This document shows, one piece after another, positions 23,488 through 34,799 of a DNA stretch of 64,000 nucleotides. Source of the DNA: Carya illinoinensis. Lineage: Eukaryota; Streptophyta; Magnoliopsida; Fagales; Juglandaceae. Position 1 is the first letter of the stretch, and each line of letters starts with the position of its first letter. Location: positions 29,190,864 to 29,254,863 of the forward strand of contig NC_056762.1 of the NCBI RefSeq assembly GCF_018687715.1, written 5' to 3'. A program made the position numbers and the translations under genes. The notes below the pieces were generated by a model. The model was given only the letters and a program-made list of their open reading frames with translations. It was not told where the DNA came from and did no database searches.

Positions 23488-24816
23488 ATGATGAAGAGTG
23501 AAATCATTTCCAGAACCTGCATCAAACCCTCTTCACCCACTCCTCCCGATCTCAGAACCTTCAAACTCTCTCTTCTTGACCAGCTCTCTCCCGCCATCCA
23601 CGGCAACATGACCTTCTTCTTCCCTTCGGCCGTCTTCGACGTCGCCGTCGCTGACCCAGATTCTGAATTCGCACGTAAATCCCAACTCCTCCAGAAATCC
23701 ATGTCCGAAACACTCACCCGTTTTTACCCTCTCGCTGGGAGCCTCGTAGACGCTGCAACCATCGACTGCAACGACGATGGCGGTTTCTTCGTCGAGGCAC
23801 GATGCAGTAGCCCGCTTTCGGACTTCCTTAGCAAACCCAACTGGGAGACGCTCGACCTTTTACTCCCCACTACGGATCCCGAAACCATGGAATTGTCCAA
23901 GGGTTCCATGTGGCTTGTGAAGTTCACCATGTTCACCTGCGGTGGCACCGCTGTTAGTGTTTCCCTCACCCACAAGATCGCCGACATGGCTGGGCTTCTC
24001 ACGCTCTTAAGGAGCTGGACCGAGGCCTGTCGTGGCTCGACCCAACCGGTCTTCCCAGATTTTATTGGAGCTTCAATCTTGCCACCTAGAGAGATTCCGG
24101 GAATGTCGGGATCGCTGAACATCGCCGGCGAGAAGTTCATAGCCAGGAGGTTCGTGTTCAGTGCTCCCAAGATCGTGGAGCTGAAAGAAAAAGTTACAAG
24201 CATGATTGGGCAAGAAAAATACTATCCATCGCGGGTGGAGGTGGTACTAGCACTTCTCTGGAAATCTGCAGTGTCCGTCGTCAAATCAAAAACCGGGACA
24301 TTCAAGCCAACCGCGTTGTTCCAAGCGGTGAACCTCCGGCCCAGAATGGAACCGCCTTTGCCGGAAACAGCGTTCGGGAACTTCGTGTGGCCGTTCTGGG
24401 TGATCGCAGAGAAAGAGAGCGACATGGAAATACACCAGCTGGCGAAAGACATGTGGAAGAGCAAGAATGAATTTCTCAACAACAAGGCGAACAAGTTCAA
24501 AGGCGAGGGAGGTTTCCCAGCGATAATAGAGGCTCTGAAGGAGAGGGGAGAGATCTTCAAGAATAGGAAGGATCTGGTCATGTACAAATGCTCGAGTTGG
24601 TGCAAGTTTCCACTGTTCGAAACCGATTTCGGGTGGGGGAAACCGGCATGGATGACGAGTGTGAACAAGCTGGTGAGTAACACCATTTCTTTAATGGACA
24701 CGAGCTCCGGTGGAGTTGAAGCTCTGGTTACCCTGGATGAGGAAGAGATGACCCTATTCGAACGCCATGAGGAGCTCCTGGAATTCGCTTCCGTGAACCC
24801 CAGCATTGTTGTTTAA
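23488..24816 (+). CDS. BAHD acyl-CoA-dependent acyltransferase, vinorine-synthase-like
   Basis: One uninterrupted 442-codon exon encodes a BAHD acyltransferase. These soluble enzymes move an acyl group from acyl-CoA to an alcohol or amine of a specialised metabolite. The catalytic HXXXD motif is His162-Lys-Ile-Ala-Asp166, and the structural DFGWG motif starts at Asp380. Length (usual 430-460), spacing of the motifs and lack of introns all fit. The N-terminal style (IISRTCIKPSSPTP) recalls the vinorine synthase / stemmadenine acetyltransferase clade. The exact substrate cannot be told from sequence. Start: ATG ATG at 23488, no earlier in-frame ATG close by. GC content is clearly higher than the flanks. 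It stands alone among transposons, and its 3' flank has been copied elsewhere in the window (38945-39440 and part of 41540-43560). Confidence 0.93.
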   Translation: MMKSEIISRTCIKPSSPTPPDLRTFKLSLLDQLSPAIHGNMTFFFPSAVFDVAVADPDSEFARKSQLLQKSMSETLTRFYPLAGSLVDAATIDCNDDGGFFVEARCSSPLSDFLSKPNWETLDLLLPTTDPETMELSKGSMWLVKFTMFTCGGTAVSVSLTHKIADMAGLLTLLRSWTEACRGSTQPVFPDFIGASILPPREIPGMSGSLNIAGEKFIARRFVFSAPKIVELKEKVTSMIGQEKYYPSRVEVVLALLWKSAVSVVKSKTGTFKPTALFQAVNLRPRMEPPLPETAFGNFVWPFWVIAEKESDMEIHQLAKDMWKSKNEFLNNKANKFKGEGGFPAIIEALKERGEIFKNRKDLVMYKCSSWCKFPLFETDFGWGKPAWMTSVNKLVSNTISLMDTSSGGVEALVTLDEEEMTLFERHEELLEFASVNPSIVV

Positions 24817-25747
24817 TTGATTTCACTGCGGCTTGAATTTTAGGTTTATTTCCAGGGTGTTCAGCAATAAGAAATTAAGTATTTTTTTTTTGGTTTTTGG
24901 TATGGATTTAATCAATCTATAATTACCAATAAGATTAATAATCATTCTTTTTATCCGCGCAGGGAAGAACAGAAAGGAAAATTAGTACTGTTTAATTATG
25001 GAAATTTGAAGTTTTATTTTGTGTCACAAGATTATTGATGATGATATATCATGATTATCTCCATATGTCGGGAATATAAAAACATTATTTGACATCTCAA
25101 TCTAGATTGTCCAATTTTGACACATGAGACTTTGTTAATTATTTGAGTATTTAACGTGTCAAGTACTCTAGCAAATAGTTACGACGAAGATAAAACATCA
25201 TAAAAAAAAATAAAAAAAAATACGGAAATTCTAAACCCACCGAATGTGGATCCTCAATTTGTGTCCCAAATCTTTATTTTTTTTACTTAGTGATTAAAAA
25301 ATATCTTTTAGTAATATTGTGAATTTTTTTATTTCTAAAAAAATATTTAAGAATATAAAACAAATGAATAAAAATAATAATAATAAAATTAAAATATATA
25401 TGTAAACCAATTCGGCCCAGTCCAGTTTAGTTTTAGAAAAAGAAAAATCAGAACCAAATCGGTTTTGATCTGTTTTAAGAAAAATAAAACTGATACTAGA
25501 TTGAACCAAACTCGATACCAGACAAAATTCTGTTCTATCCGCTTCGGTCCAATTTACTGGTTCATTAGTTTTTTTTACACCCCTAATCTACTGCATGCAA
25601 TTATTTGGATTGACAGATATCATGCTGACATGGCATGGGTCAAAATATGTACGTACGAACGATTCAAGTAGACATTCAATCATCCTGATTTTCTTTTGTT
25701 AGTTTTCAGAAGTCATTAGTCTGATTTGGTATATTTAACTAGGATTT
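24817..25747. repeat. 3' flank of the BAHD gene, source or copy of dispersed duplicates
   Basis: 24840-25380 recurs in direct orientation at 38945-39440, and part of it inverted at about 41340-41640. 25385-25600 (a stretch rich in AACCGGTT-like and CGGTCC motifs) recurs inverted at 43380-43560. 25600-25747 recurs inverted in three tandem copies at 42560-43380. No gene lies here. The polyadenylation region of the BAHD gene is presumably within the first 300 bp. Confidence 0.8.
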
Positions 25748-26166
25748 AATGGTGGTAGATAGGGGTGTGCATCCGGACCGATTTTTTTCCGGTCTGGTCC
25801 AGAAATCCAGAATCCGGGTGAATCCGGGCGGTTATTCGCTCGGATTACACCGGGCGGTTAAGGAAAACCCAGATCCTGTTTTATAACCCGGTTATCCGTA
25901 ACAGGGGTATAATTTTTTTTTTAAAAAACCTTCTGAAAACGACACCGTTGCTTCCTTAGGTTAATTTCCTCGACTCTCTCGAATCCTCTTCACTTTCAGA
26001 CTCTCTCAACTCTCGAATCTTCTTCACTGCTCCAGAGTCCAGACCCTATCTCTCGTCGCTCATCTCTCAAATCTCAACTCGAATCCTCTTCTCTCAACCC
26101 TCGTCTCTCGTCTCACAACTCTCAAGTTTGTTGAATCCAAAACCCTAGCCGAAACCTACGGTATGT

Positions 26167-26281
<115 letters not shown>

Positions 26282-27136
26282 GTTGGATTCATTTTTCCTG
26301 GATTTTTGTTTGATTTTCACTTGGGTCTGTTTGGATTTGTGTTTGATTTTCGCTTGAGTTTGTTTGGGTTTGTGTTTGATGTTCTGGGTTTAGTATTCTT
26401 TATTTATTTGTTCTGTTTTTGCTAGTGACTGGCATTTGGGTTTGGTGGTTATGATTAATAATTAATCTTACAAAAGTGACTTTACACGATGTTTGGTGGG
26501 TTTGTTCTGTTTTTATGTTAGACCTTTTGCTAATCCGAGACTGATATTATCATTAACAAATCAGCATGTAAGCTTACATTTTGTAAAAAAAAACTTGCAT
26601 AGCCGTAGCGATTGTTTCAAAAGATAACTAAGAAACATAACAATGAACTCTTTCCGTGATGTTATGAACTCTCTAGGTTTAGGTGCATATCTAAATCATT
26701 CTGCAGCACTATTTGTAAATGTAAACCTTGTCCCTTGTGTCAAATACTGGCATTTATATTTTGGGTTATCAAGATTGCATTAAACTAATAAAACAGATAC
26801 AAAAGGAGGGTGTCAAGCTTCAACAAACATTAAAAAAACATCTTCAACAAACACGAAGAAGTAAAAACAAACAATGCAGTGCAAAAAAGAAAATCCAAGT
26901 GGGAGATATACACTCTTTCCGAGCATTTGAAATAAATCCTGATAAAGTGATGCATACACTTCTGAAAACTTTTCCACCTGGGAATTATGTAGGAACAATT
27001 TCCTTACCTTTTTCTATTTGGCATTGGTTTTACACGGTTCAATTTGTTTTCTTGGTTTGCTGTGAAAACCAAATCTATGTTTCTGTGTCAATAATTATGC
27101 CACTTCTCTGAACACTACGCTTAGATTTCATTGCCT

Positions 27137-27167
<31 letters not shown>

Positions 27168-27679
27168 AGACATTATTTAAAAAATCATATTTGTAAAATA
27201 AAACCCAATTCTGGCACAGTGATTATTAATTTATGCCTTAGAAGCCAGAAGACATGCACTTTGGAGATTGGTTTTCTTGGAGTCTTTGTATGTCAGTATC
27301 ATATTGAAGTTACAATTTGGCAGCAGAAATTTATGACAGATTGGTTTTCTTTTACTTCACTGTTAGGTGGCAAAGGTGTTATGGGCTGAGTTATCTTTTA
27401 CAATTGTGCTTTTCTTTTTGTTGATATTGGCCTTTTTTTAAGATCTTGGTAGATATGATATTTGCAGTAGTGCTTTATACCTCAAGCAATAATTGTAAAT
27501 TAAATTGGGGTTCTTCCCTTTTCCTTTGGCTGGTTGGGGTGGAGTGGATTATGTGATGGAATAAACTCATAATAAATGCAGCCTGGGCAGTGTCACTATA
27601 TTGGTTTTTTTTTCTCCTCCTTCGTTAATGGTGTTTGATGAATGTGGCTGCAGCCCAATATATAGGCATTGATTTCTAG

Positions 27680-27841
27680 GAACCATACCTCAAAGCACAT
27701 CTTGACGTTGTGAATGGAAGTATAAAGAGTTATCCAAGCAATGGGATCAACTTTGCTAGTGCTGGCAGTGGTGTTTTCCCACAAACAAACGAGGACGAAG
27801 TAATTAAGAAGATAGACTTATCTGCTTTTATTTGGAGTTGA
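27680..27841 (+). pseudogene. Captured fragment of a GDSL esterase/lipase gene
   Basis: One frame from 27680 to the TGA at 27839 reads EPYLKAHLDV...NGINFASAGSGVFPQTNEDE. The NGINFASAGSG block is the conserved second block of plant GDSL esterase/lipases (extracellular hydrolases). It is about 50 codons of a protein normally near 360, with no catalytic GDS block. It lies within the hAT-like element at 25760-28772, so it is best read as transduplicated host DNA. Confidence 0.7.
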
Positions 27842-28899
27842 TCATACTGCCAAAAAAAAACCTTCACTTTTAAATTTTTAATCATCCAAGAATTGATGAT
27901 ATTTATTTAGGCATGCATGGGAACTAATCTTAATTGGATGTCATGGAATTTTCTACTTGCTTTTCTGTGATGAGAAATGCTTCATGTCCCGATAATGAAA
28001 GGTGGTATTACTTTCTTAAGATTTATTTTGTTCTTATAAAAAAAAGATTTATTTTCTTCATACTTTTAGCATAATCTTGATCAAAACAATGGTTCTTATC
28101 TGCCACTAATATAATCCTTATTTCCTTTTTAGTTTCCCTGGTTCTCACTTATATTTTCAATTGAGAATGTTGGTAAATATGTATTGTGAAGTCCAATGCT
28201 TTCTCAATATAATACATGTGCTTAAACCCTTTGCTTCTTAATTTGTTGATTACAGGCCATCCATTTACCAGATCAAGGTGAAAGAAATCAAATTTTCCCC
28301 CAAATTCAAGATTCAAGATGTGAAGAGTTCTTATATTGTGTTGATTTAATTAGATGTGATGTATTATTATTTATTTTGTTCTTTGTAAATTTATGTTTTG
28401 CATTGTGATGTAACAACAATATTATCTAGTTTGCATTTTTATTTATTTTGTTCTTCAATTAATTTTTTTAGAAAATTCTTTTAAAGTGTTTTAATTATTT
28501 TTTTAAAAAAATATGGGCAATTTAAATATGAGATCATATTTATTTATTTTTTTAAAAGTGCTATCCTGGATTGAATTTTTTTCAAAACCCGGATTGAATT
28601 CGGGTATAACCCAGATATCCGGGATTAAATCCAAAAAAAATAAAAAAATCCAGATATCCGGTTACAATCCGGATATCCGGATTGAATCCAGTTATCCGCC
28701 CGGATTTTGACATCCGGATCCGGATCTGGTTATGGCCGAATACCCGGATCTGGATCCGGATGCACACCCCTAGTGGTAGGGCTGAGCACCGACAGATCAT
28801 AGTCGGTATCTGGGTCCTCCGACTCCGACTCCAACTTCGTCGGAGGCCAAGTCCGACCTCCTACTCCGACTCCGAAGGCGGGACAGAGTCGGTGAGACT

Positions 28900-29440
28900 A
28901 TGGGAACTCAGTGGGCAACTGACCTTCCAGAAAATTCCCCCAGCTGTGGCCGTGAAATGGACCATCCCCCAAATCCCCGTGAGGACACAGAGGCTGTTTT
29001 TTATGCAAATCCATCCATCGATCAGACCGATCGACTTCCAAAGGAGAACGTCGGAGAGGATGACCGCAATGTAGATGATGAGGAGATTGTCCAAGGAGAA
29101 CTGACCGTATCTTCAGGTCCTGTGTCCGATCCCCATCTCGAGTACCTGAAGATTTCCAAGAATATCGATGAGTTTCTCTCGTCTCTCCCCTGTAATACAG
29201 ATTACAACAATGAAAATGAAAACATCGTCCCTGTACAAATCCCTCATGAGTTGATCGAGACGTTCTCAGATCATCTCGTGGAAGCCAAGCTTTCAAAGCT
29301 TGAGGGGCCAGCCCAATGGGGTGATCCGGAGGCATTCACCAGCAAGCCATGTCGTTTCTGAAGAAGGAATTTCAGTTTCTCCTAGAAGAATCTCGGACAA
29401 CCAAATATGATACGAAAAGGAGGCAAGATCAGCAAGGTAT
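28900..29440 (+). pseudogene. Unidentified coding fragment, possibly EXO70-like
   Basis: A 153-codon open frame (28900-29361) encodes an acidic protein with a helix-like stretch YLKISKNIDEFLSSLP and, after a frame change near 29340, AMSFLKKEFQFLLEESR. These two blocks resemble the N-terminal region of plant EXO70 exocyst subunits from memory, but I could not test this. The piece is truncated on both sides and embedded in a hAT-like element, so it is probably a captured gene fragment. Confidence 0.4.
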
Positions 29441-29529
29441 TGGGTGGCTCGGGTTGCTACGAATCTAAGTGTTGCCAGGTTTACATGGCGGCGAGGAGCA
29501 ACGAGTTGGAAAAGAGCTTGCACAAGCAA

Positions 29530-30955
29530 CTAGGGTTCGAGAAGTTTGGGGGGGGGGGGGAATAAATATTAAACCTGTCTTCACTTCATTGAAGTAAATG
29601 GTGCCATTTACCTCCAAAACGATGTCATTTTACTACAATTAACTCTGTTTTTGTGACCAAAACAGAGCCCAAACGGCGTCGTATTTTCAGCCTTTTTTTT
29701 TTTTTTTGTAAACCCTAAATCAAATATTAATTTTATTTTAATACCATATATATTAACTATACTATTATATATAATATAATTTTATATTATATAAGTATAA
29801 ATATATATAGTCTAATGACTCTAATACTATACAGTATATATATAGTTATATAGTATATTATATATAAACTATACTATATATATAATATTATAATATATAA
29901 AATAAAATAATATATTTGATATTAAAATAAGGTATAGTAAGTTATATAGTATTTAGTAACTTATAGTAATGTAAATTAACTATATAAGGTATAGTAATAT
30001 AAAATATGTAAATATATATGGTTAATGTATAAAAAATAAATAGTATAGTAACTATATATTATATAAACCCTTAATATATATAGTATATGTATAATCTATA
30101 ATTATATATAATATAACTATATATTATATATTATTAACTTATAGTAAACTAGTAATGTACAATATAAAATAAGCTATAGTAACTTATATAGTAACTATAT
30201 AGTCTATATTAACTTATAGTAAATTAGTAATGTAAAATATAAAATAAGCTATAGTAACTTATATGGTAACTTATAGTAACTTATATAGTAACTTATAGTA
30301 ACTTAGTAATGTAAATTAACTATCTAAGGTATAGTTATATAAAGTATGTAAATATATATGATTAATGTATAAAAAATAAATAGTATAGTAACTATATATT
30401 ATATAAGCCCTTAATATATATATAGTATATATATAATCTATAATTATATATAATATAACTATATATTTTATATTAACTTATAGTAAACTAGTAATGTAAA
30501 ATATAAAATAAGCTATAGTAACTTATATAGTAACTTATAGTAAATTAGTAATGTAAATTAACTATCTAAGGTATAGTTATATAAAGTATGTAAATATATA
30601 TGATTAATGTATAAAAAATAAATAGTATAGTAACTATATATTATATAAGCCCTTAATATATATATAGTATATATATAATCTATAATTATATATAATATAA
30701 CTATATATTATATACTAATTTATAGTAAACTAGTAATGTAAAATATAAAATAAGCTATAGTAACTTATATAGTAAATTAGTAATGTAAATTAACTATATA
30801 AGGTATAGTAACTTAATAATAAATTAGTAATGTAAATTAACTATATAAGGTATAGTAACTTATATAGTAACTATATTAACTTATAGTAACTTATAATAAA
30901 TTAGTAATGTAAATTAACTTATAGTAACTATATTAACTTATATTATTCATTATAA
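29530..30955. repeat. AT-rich tandem repeats inside the second hAT-like element
   Basis: After a G-run (about 29548-29561) the DNA becomes almost pure A/T. A long unit carrying AAGCCCTTAATATATA or a variant recurs near 30065, 30405 and 30645 (spacing about 340 and 240 bp). Shorter units carrying GTAAATTAACTAT and TAACTTATAGTAA recur between 29970 and 30930. It is non-coding. Confidence 0.8.
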
Positions 30956-32034
30956 TGTTTATACATTATTATTTATTGGATGTTAATATATTGAAAACAT
31001 ATATTTTTATAAAATATGCACAATATCGGAGTCGGAGTTTGAGTCGAAGGATTAATCGGAGTTGGAGTCGGAGGATTAATCGGAGTCAAAGTCGGTGTGT
31101 CGGAGTTGGATCGGAGCAGAGTCGAAGTCGGAACACCTACACCTCCTACTCCGACTTTTCAGTGGAAAAAAACTCCGACTCCGACAAGTCGGAGTTGGAG
31201 CGGAGCCGGAACAGAGTCGGAGTCGGAGTCGGATTTTCGGATTTCTTCTCAGCTCTAAATGATGGAGAATGCGAATGTGTGTGCTCACATGTGTATATAA
31301 AATAGGGAACGGCCCCGGGGCTAATGACCTGGTATGCAATTGATATAATGATTTAAATAAAAAAAAAAATGAAAAAGTTAGTAACTTATTTATTTGGAAA
31401 AAAAATACAAGGTTAAATAAAGGCAAAAAATAAAGATTAAAAAAAATCTAAATTTCAGAAAAGTATGATCATTGGTATGCATTCATATTGGATTATCTAT
31501 TTACTCTTTATATAATAATAAAATATTATTAATTTAATAATTTTTTTTTAATTTTTATTTTTATCACATTTTATAGTTATACTAATTGAAATATTCATAA
31601 TAATTATATTCTAATTAAATTAATAATTAATATTATATATTGATTGTTTTAAGTATTTTATTAGTTAAATTTACTTAAAGTTGAATTTTACAAAAAGAAT
31701 GCTCTAAAGCATTTATGTTCTAAAGACTAAAGTCATTTTAATTTTTTTATTTAAAAAAAATTGAAACAAAAAGAAAGGAAAATTAGTATACTGTCGTATC
31801 AAAAAGGACTTGAAAAAGAGACATCAATTCATATGCGCCGTGAGGCCATTAAAGGCCTTTTGGTCACACAGGTTCCTTCATTAAATTTTAAAATGGAGCT
31901 ACACGTCTAATGATCAATGGTCTTTTGGTAAAATGAGACTTAACGGAAAAACAAGAATAGTTAACGGAAAAACAACAAATGTTACTATTTACAATTAGAT
32001 ATATAGCCACTTATTATAATTGAATATATACATA

Positions 32035-32255
32035 TGAAAATCTAGTTTTGGGAAGTGGTCTCATCTTATCTCATCTCATAATTACAATTTTCTCAAATTT
32101 TCACGTAAAATATAATAAATAATTCAATATTTTCAAATCCTAATTCAACTTTTTTAAATTTTAAAACAATAATAATAATATTTTATTTAACTTTTATCTT
32201 TCATCTAAAATTATTTTATCTCATCTAATCTTATCTCTGAATCCAAACCAAGACT
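32035..32255. repeat. MITE-like dispersed repeat, TCTCATCTCAT family
   Basis: The stretch begins near GTGGTCTCATCTTATCTC and ends near CTCTGAATCCAAACCAAG, with an AATATTTTATTT interior. Its inverted-repeat partner is 41945-42170. Related sequences occur at 44255-44345, 52135-52345, 52745-52960 and about 61470-61560, so it is a multi-copy family. TSDs were not resolved. Confidence 0.6.
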
Positions 32256-32537
32256 TTAATCTATATATAATATCATGATGAAGTAGGTATGGATCATATT
32301 TAATTAATATTTTATTTATAAATCAAAATTGGTAGGCGGTACTTTTTCTTCACTATATTTCATTTAAAATAAAATAATGAAAATCTCCGCAAGGAGTAAA
32401 AGAGACTTAACATAAGCTTGCACATTTTAAATTATTCTATTCAGAAATTATTATTTTTTAAATTCCTTTATTAATTTTTAATACTAGAAAAGTGTACATA
32501 TTGTATAGTACTCAGAGTCTGTTACGATTTCAATATA

Positions 32538-32754
32538 GAGAAATGATTTTTGCAGTCGACAAATACAGTCGGCGTGCAGTCGCTTTGAAAAAAATGAATT
32601 AATATGGGACCTATATGAAAAAAAAATTATTTTTATAACTTTTTTTTATTCATTCTGTACAACCATAAAAAAAATATTTTTATAATTTTTTTTATTTATT
32701 CCGTACAGCCGACTGCATGCCGACTGTATTTACTGACTGCGTCTAGCAAAGCCC
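32538..32754. mobile_element. Mutator-like MITE, 217 bp
   Basis: It is flanked by the perfect 9-bp TSD TTCAATATA (32529-32537 and 32755-32763). The ends are imperfect inverted repeats containing CAGTCGAC.AATACAGTCGGC / GCCGACTGTATTTACTGACTG. The paired right arm near 41738-41750 keeps the empty site (reverse complement TTCAATACATG), which confirms the insertion. Confidence 0.9.
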
Positions 32755-33191
32755 TTCAATATATGATCTTCATTGTATCTTGTCCAAGTTGCTTATCTAC
32801 CATTATTGGCAAGAATTGGAAATCGTATAGGTGAATCCACCAAACCACAGGTTTTAAATTCCTTGATACGCATGCAAAACCACATACAGCTAATGACTAA
32901 AATATTAGATGAAGAATATTAACTTAATGATCGACTAAAATATTATGATCTCATAAGATCAAAATTGCTATATACAGCTAGCTAGCTATATACAGTACCA
33001 AAAATACTTGGTATGCGGCTCGATCGATCACCTACCCTTGACGGGATCTGTTCTTCAAATTATATTCTTCATTGTATCTTTTGTTAGATATATATTTAAT
33101 GTATGACTTTAGATTCCTAATAACATGAGATGGTCCAATCCAATTAATGTCTAGAATATTAATGGTTGATACGTGTAAGAAAGGTAGTTTC

Positions 33192-33600
33192 TGTTGTAAA
33201 ATAACATTGTAAAATTGTATGACCACCTTGAGCTAGAAGTCAAATGTACAGTGCATAGTGCCAGCATAGTACTGCATAGTAACTGGCATAGTAAATGGCC
33301 GACATCGCACAGTATGCATAGTGCCAGCATAGTACTGCATAGTAACTAGCATAGTAAATGGCCGACATCGCACAGTGCGTATAGTGCCAGCATAGTACTG
33401 CATAGTAACTGGCCGACATCGCACAGTGCATAGTGCCAGCATAGTACTGCATAGTAACTGGCATAGTACATATGCATAGTACTGCATAGTTCCCTTTGTA
33501 CGCCTATATATATCGTTGAATTCTTTAAGAAATTCATAAGTTTCATAACTTCTCTTGAGTTCTATCTCTCTCTCTCTCTCCTTTCGATAGTTTTATAACA
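33192..33600 (+). repeat. 5' LTR with internal tandem repeat
   Basis: A 409-bp LTR. From about 33250 to 33475 it is built of roughly 60-bp units containing GTGCCAGCATAGTACTGCAT and GGCCGACATCGCACAGT. The 5' LTR lacks two 12-bp pieces that the 3' LTR (431 bp) has, consistent with slippage in the repeat. Minus-strand frames of 60-90 codons here only translate the repeat. Confidence 0.92.
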
Positions 33601-33622
33601 CGTTATCAGCACGAAAGTTCTG
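33600..33622 (+). promoter_or_regulatory. Primer-binding region of the 33-kb Copia element
   Basis: The bases CGTTATCAGCACGA follow the 5' LTR directly. ACACGTTATCAGCACGA-type junctions are common in plant Copia elements. The priming tRNA is not identified here. Confidence 0.6.
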
Positions 33623-33703
33623 ACAATCTTGAAGCTAATAGTCCTCTACTTCAAGTAAGTTTTTCAATATATTTTTATATTCTTGATTTATATATGTAAA
33701 AAA

Positions 33704-34753
33704 ATGTCAAATCTTACAAAATTAGAATTCGTTGCTCTTGACATTTCTGGAAAAAATTATTTATCTTGGATCCTTGATGCTGAGATCCATCTGGATGCGA
33801 TGAACCTGGGAGATACAATTAAAGAAGGAAATCAAGAGTCCCTGCAGGACCGTGCTAAGGCAATGATTTTCCTTCGGCACCATCTTCATGAAGAATTAAA
33901 AACTGAGTATTTAACGGTGAAAGATCCACTTATTTTGTGGAATGATTTAAGGGAAAGATATGAACACCAGAAAACTGTAATCCTCCCAAAAGCTCGTCAT
34001 GATTGGATGCACCTGAGGTTGCAAGACTTCAAAAGTGTTAGTGAGTATAACTCTGCACTCTTTAAAATTAGCTCGCTATTGAAATTATGTGGTGAAAAAG
34101 TCACTGATGATGACTTGTTAGAGAAGACATATACTACTTTTCATGCCTCGAATGTGCTCCTGCAGCAGCAATATCGAGAGCGAAAGTTCAAGAAATATTC
34201 TGAACTTATATCTTGTCTTCTATTAGCTGAGCAAAATAATGAGCTTTTATTAAGAAATCATCAGTCACGTCCTACTGGTTCTATATCATTTCCTGAAGTG
34301 AATGGTATTAGATTTACATCATTCCAAGAAGCGAATGGTGCATCTTTTCAAAGAAAAAGAGGACGTGGACGTGGTAAGAAAAACTATAGAAGTGGAGGTC
34401 CTAAAAGTGACCACACTAAAAGGGATAATAATAGATATACACCGTACCACCAGAAGTGGTTCAACTCAGAGAAGGGCAAAGGTCCTCAAAACAAATTTTT
34501 AAAGAAAGATGAAGATGGATGCCATAGATGTGGTATGAATAGACATTGGGCTCGTACCTGTCGTACAGCCAAGCACTTGGTTGACTTATACCAATCTTCT
34601 ATAAAAGAAAAAACAAAGAAATTTGAAACAAATTTTGTTGAACCATCATATGCTTTAAATTCTATAAATGGAGAAGATATTACAAGTCTTGATATTTCTG
34701 ATTTCTTTGAGGATTCTAGTGGTAGAGTTGATCATGAAAGTGTTCCTTTTTAA
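33704..34753 (+). CDS. Copia gag protein with zinc knuckle, intact
   Basis: The frame starts at MSNLTKLEF (ATG at 33704, with an upstream in-frame start possible at 33683) and runs about 350 codons without interruption. It has a UBN2-type gag region (about residues 30-190), a basic Arg/Gly-rich linker (RKRGRGRGKK) near residue 225, and a CX2CX4HX4C knuckle (CHRCGMNRHWARTC) near residue 280. It would package element RNA in cytoplasmic particles. Gag is intact while pol downstream is ruined, which fits selection for cis or trans packaging in a non-autonomous family. Confidence 0.88.
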   Translation: MSNLTKLEFVALDISGKNYLSWILDAEIHLDAMNLGDTIKEGNQESLQDRAKAMIFLRHHLHEELKTEYLTVKDPLILWNDLRERYEHQKTVILPKARHDWMHLRLQDFKSVSEYNSALFKISSLLKLCGEKVTDDDLLEKTYTTFHASNVLLQQQYRERKFKKYSELISCLLLAEQNNELLLRNHQSRPTGSISFPEVNGIRFTSFQEANGASFQRKRGRGRGKKNYRSGGPKSDHTKRDNNRYTPYHQKWFNSEKGKGPQNKFLKKDEDGCHRCGMNRHWARTCRTAKHLVDLYQSSIKEKTKKFETNFVEPSYALNSINGEDITSLDISDFFEDSSGRVDHESVPF

Positions 34754-34799
34754 TTAATGTATTTCCTTTATCTTATTATAAAATATTTTTATATTCTGC

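Larger units (their letters stand above)
28777..31257. mobile_element. Second hAT-like non-autonomous element, 2.5 kb
   Basis: The left end is TAGGGCTGAGCACCGAC, and the right end as reverse complement is TAGAGCTGAGAAGAAATCCG, an imperfect inverted repeat. Subterminal CCGACTCCGACTCC / GGAGTCGGAGTCGG runs occur at both ends (28818-28870 and 31025-31235). The 8-bp TSD is AATGGTGG (25748-25755, now on the far side of the first hAT element) / AATGATGG (31258-31265), 7 of 8 matching. Copies of the host site without the element occur inverted near 42650, 42935 and 43220. No transposase is present. Confidence 0.78.
31258..33191. repeat. Outer part of the left arm of a large inverted repeat
   Basis: 31262-31570 pairs as reverse complement with 42330-42660, and 31880-32528 plus 32764-32885 pairs with 41650-42330. 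Left-arm insertions absent from the right arm include about 31570-31880 and a 217-bp MITE at 32538-32754. From about 32890 to 33191 the DNA is not matched in the right arm. Non-coding. Confidence 0.8.

Noticed and set aside
23724..24806. Long minus-strand frames under the BAHD gene
   Set aside because: Antisense shadows of a GC-rich real exon. The sense frame has all BAHD motifs.
26728..27111. 127-codon frame in the first hAT-like element
   Set aside because: No recognisable domain, A-rich composition and no start context. Likely chance.
28898..29335. 145-codon minus-strand frame opposite the captured fragment
   Set aside because: The forward frame has the protein-like pattern. The reverse frame has none I recognise.
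31076..31426. 116-codon frames rich in Arg/Ser on both strands
   Set aside because: Driven by GGAGTCGGAGTCGG subterminal repeats of the hAT-like element.
33233..33546. Several minus-strand frames of 60-85 codons with periodic peptide repeats (also 38264-38601)
   Set aside because: They are different readings of the LTR tandem repeat, present in both LTRs.
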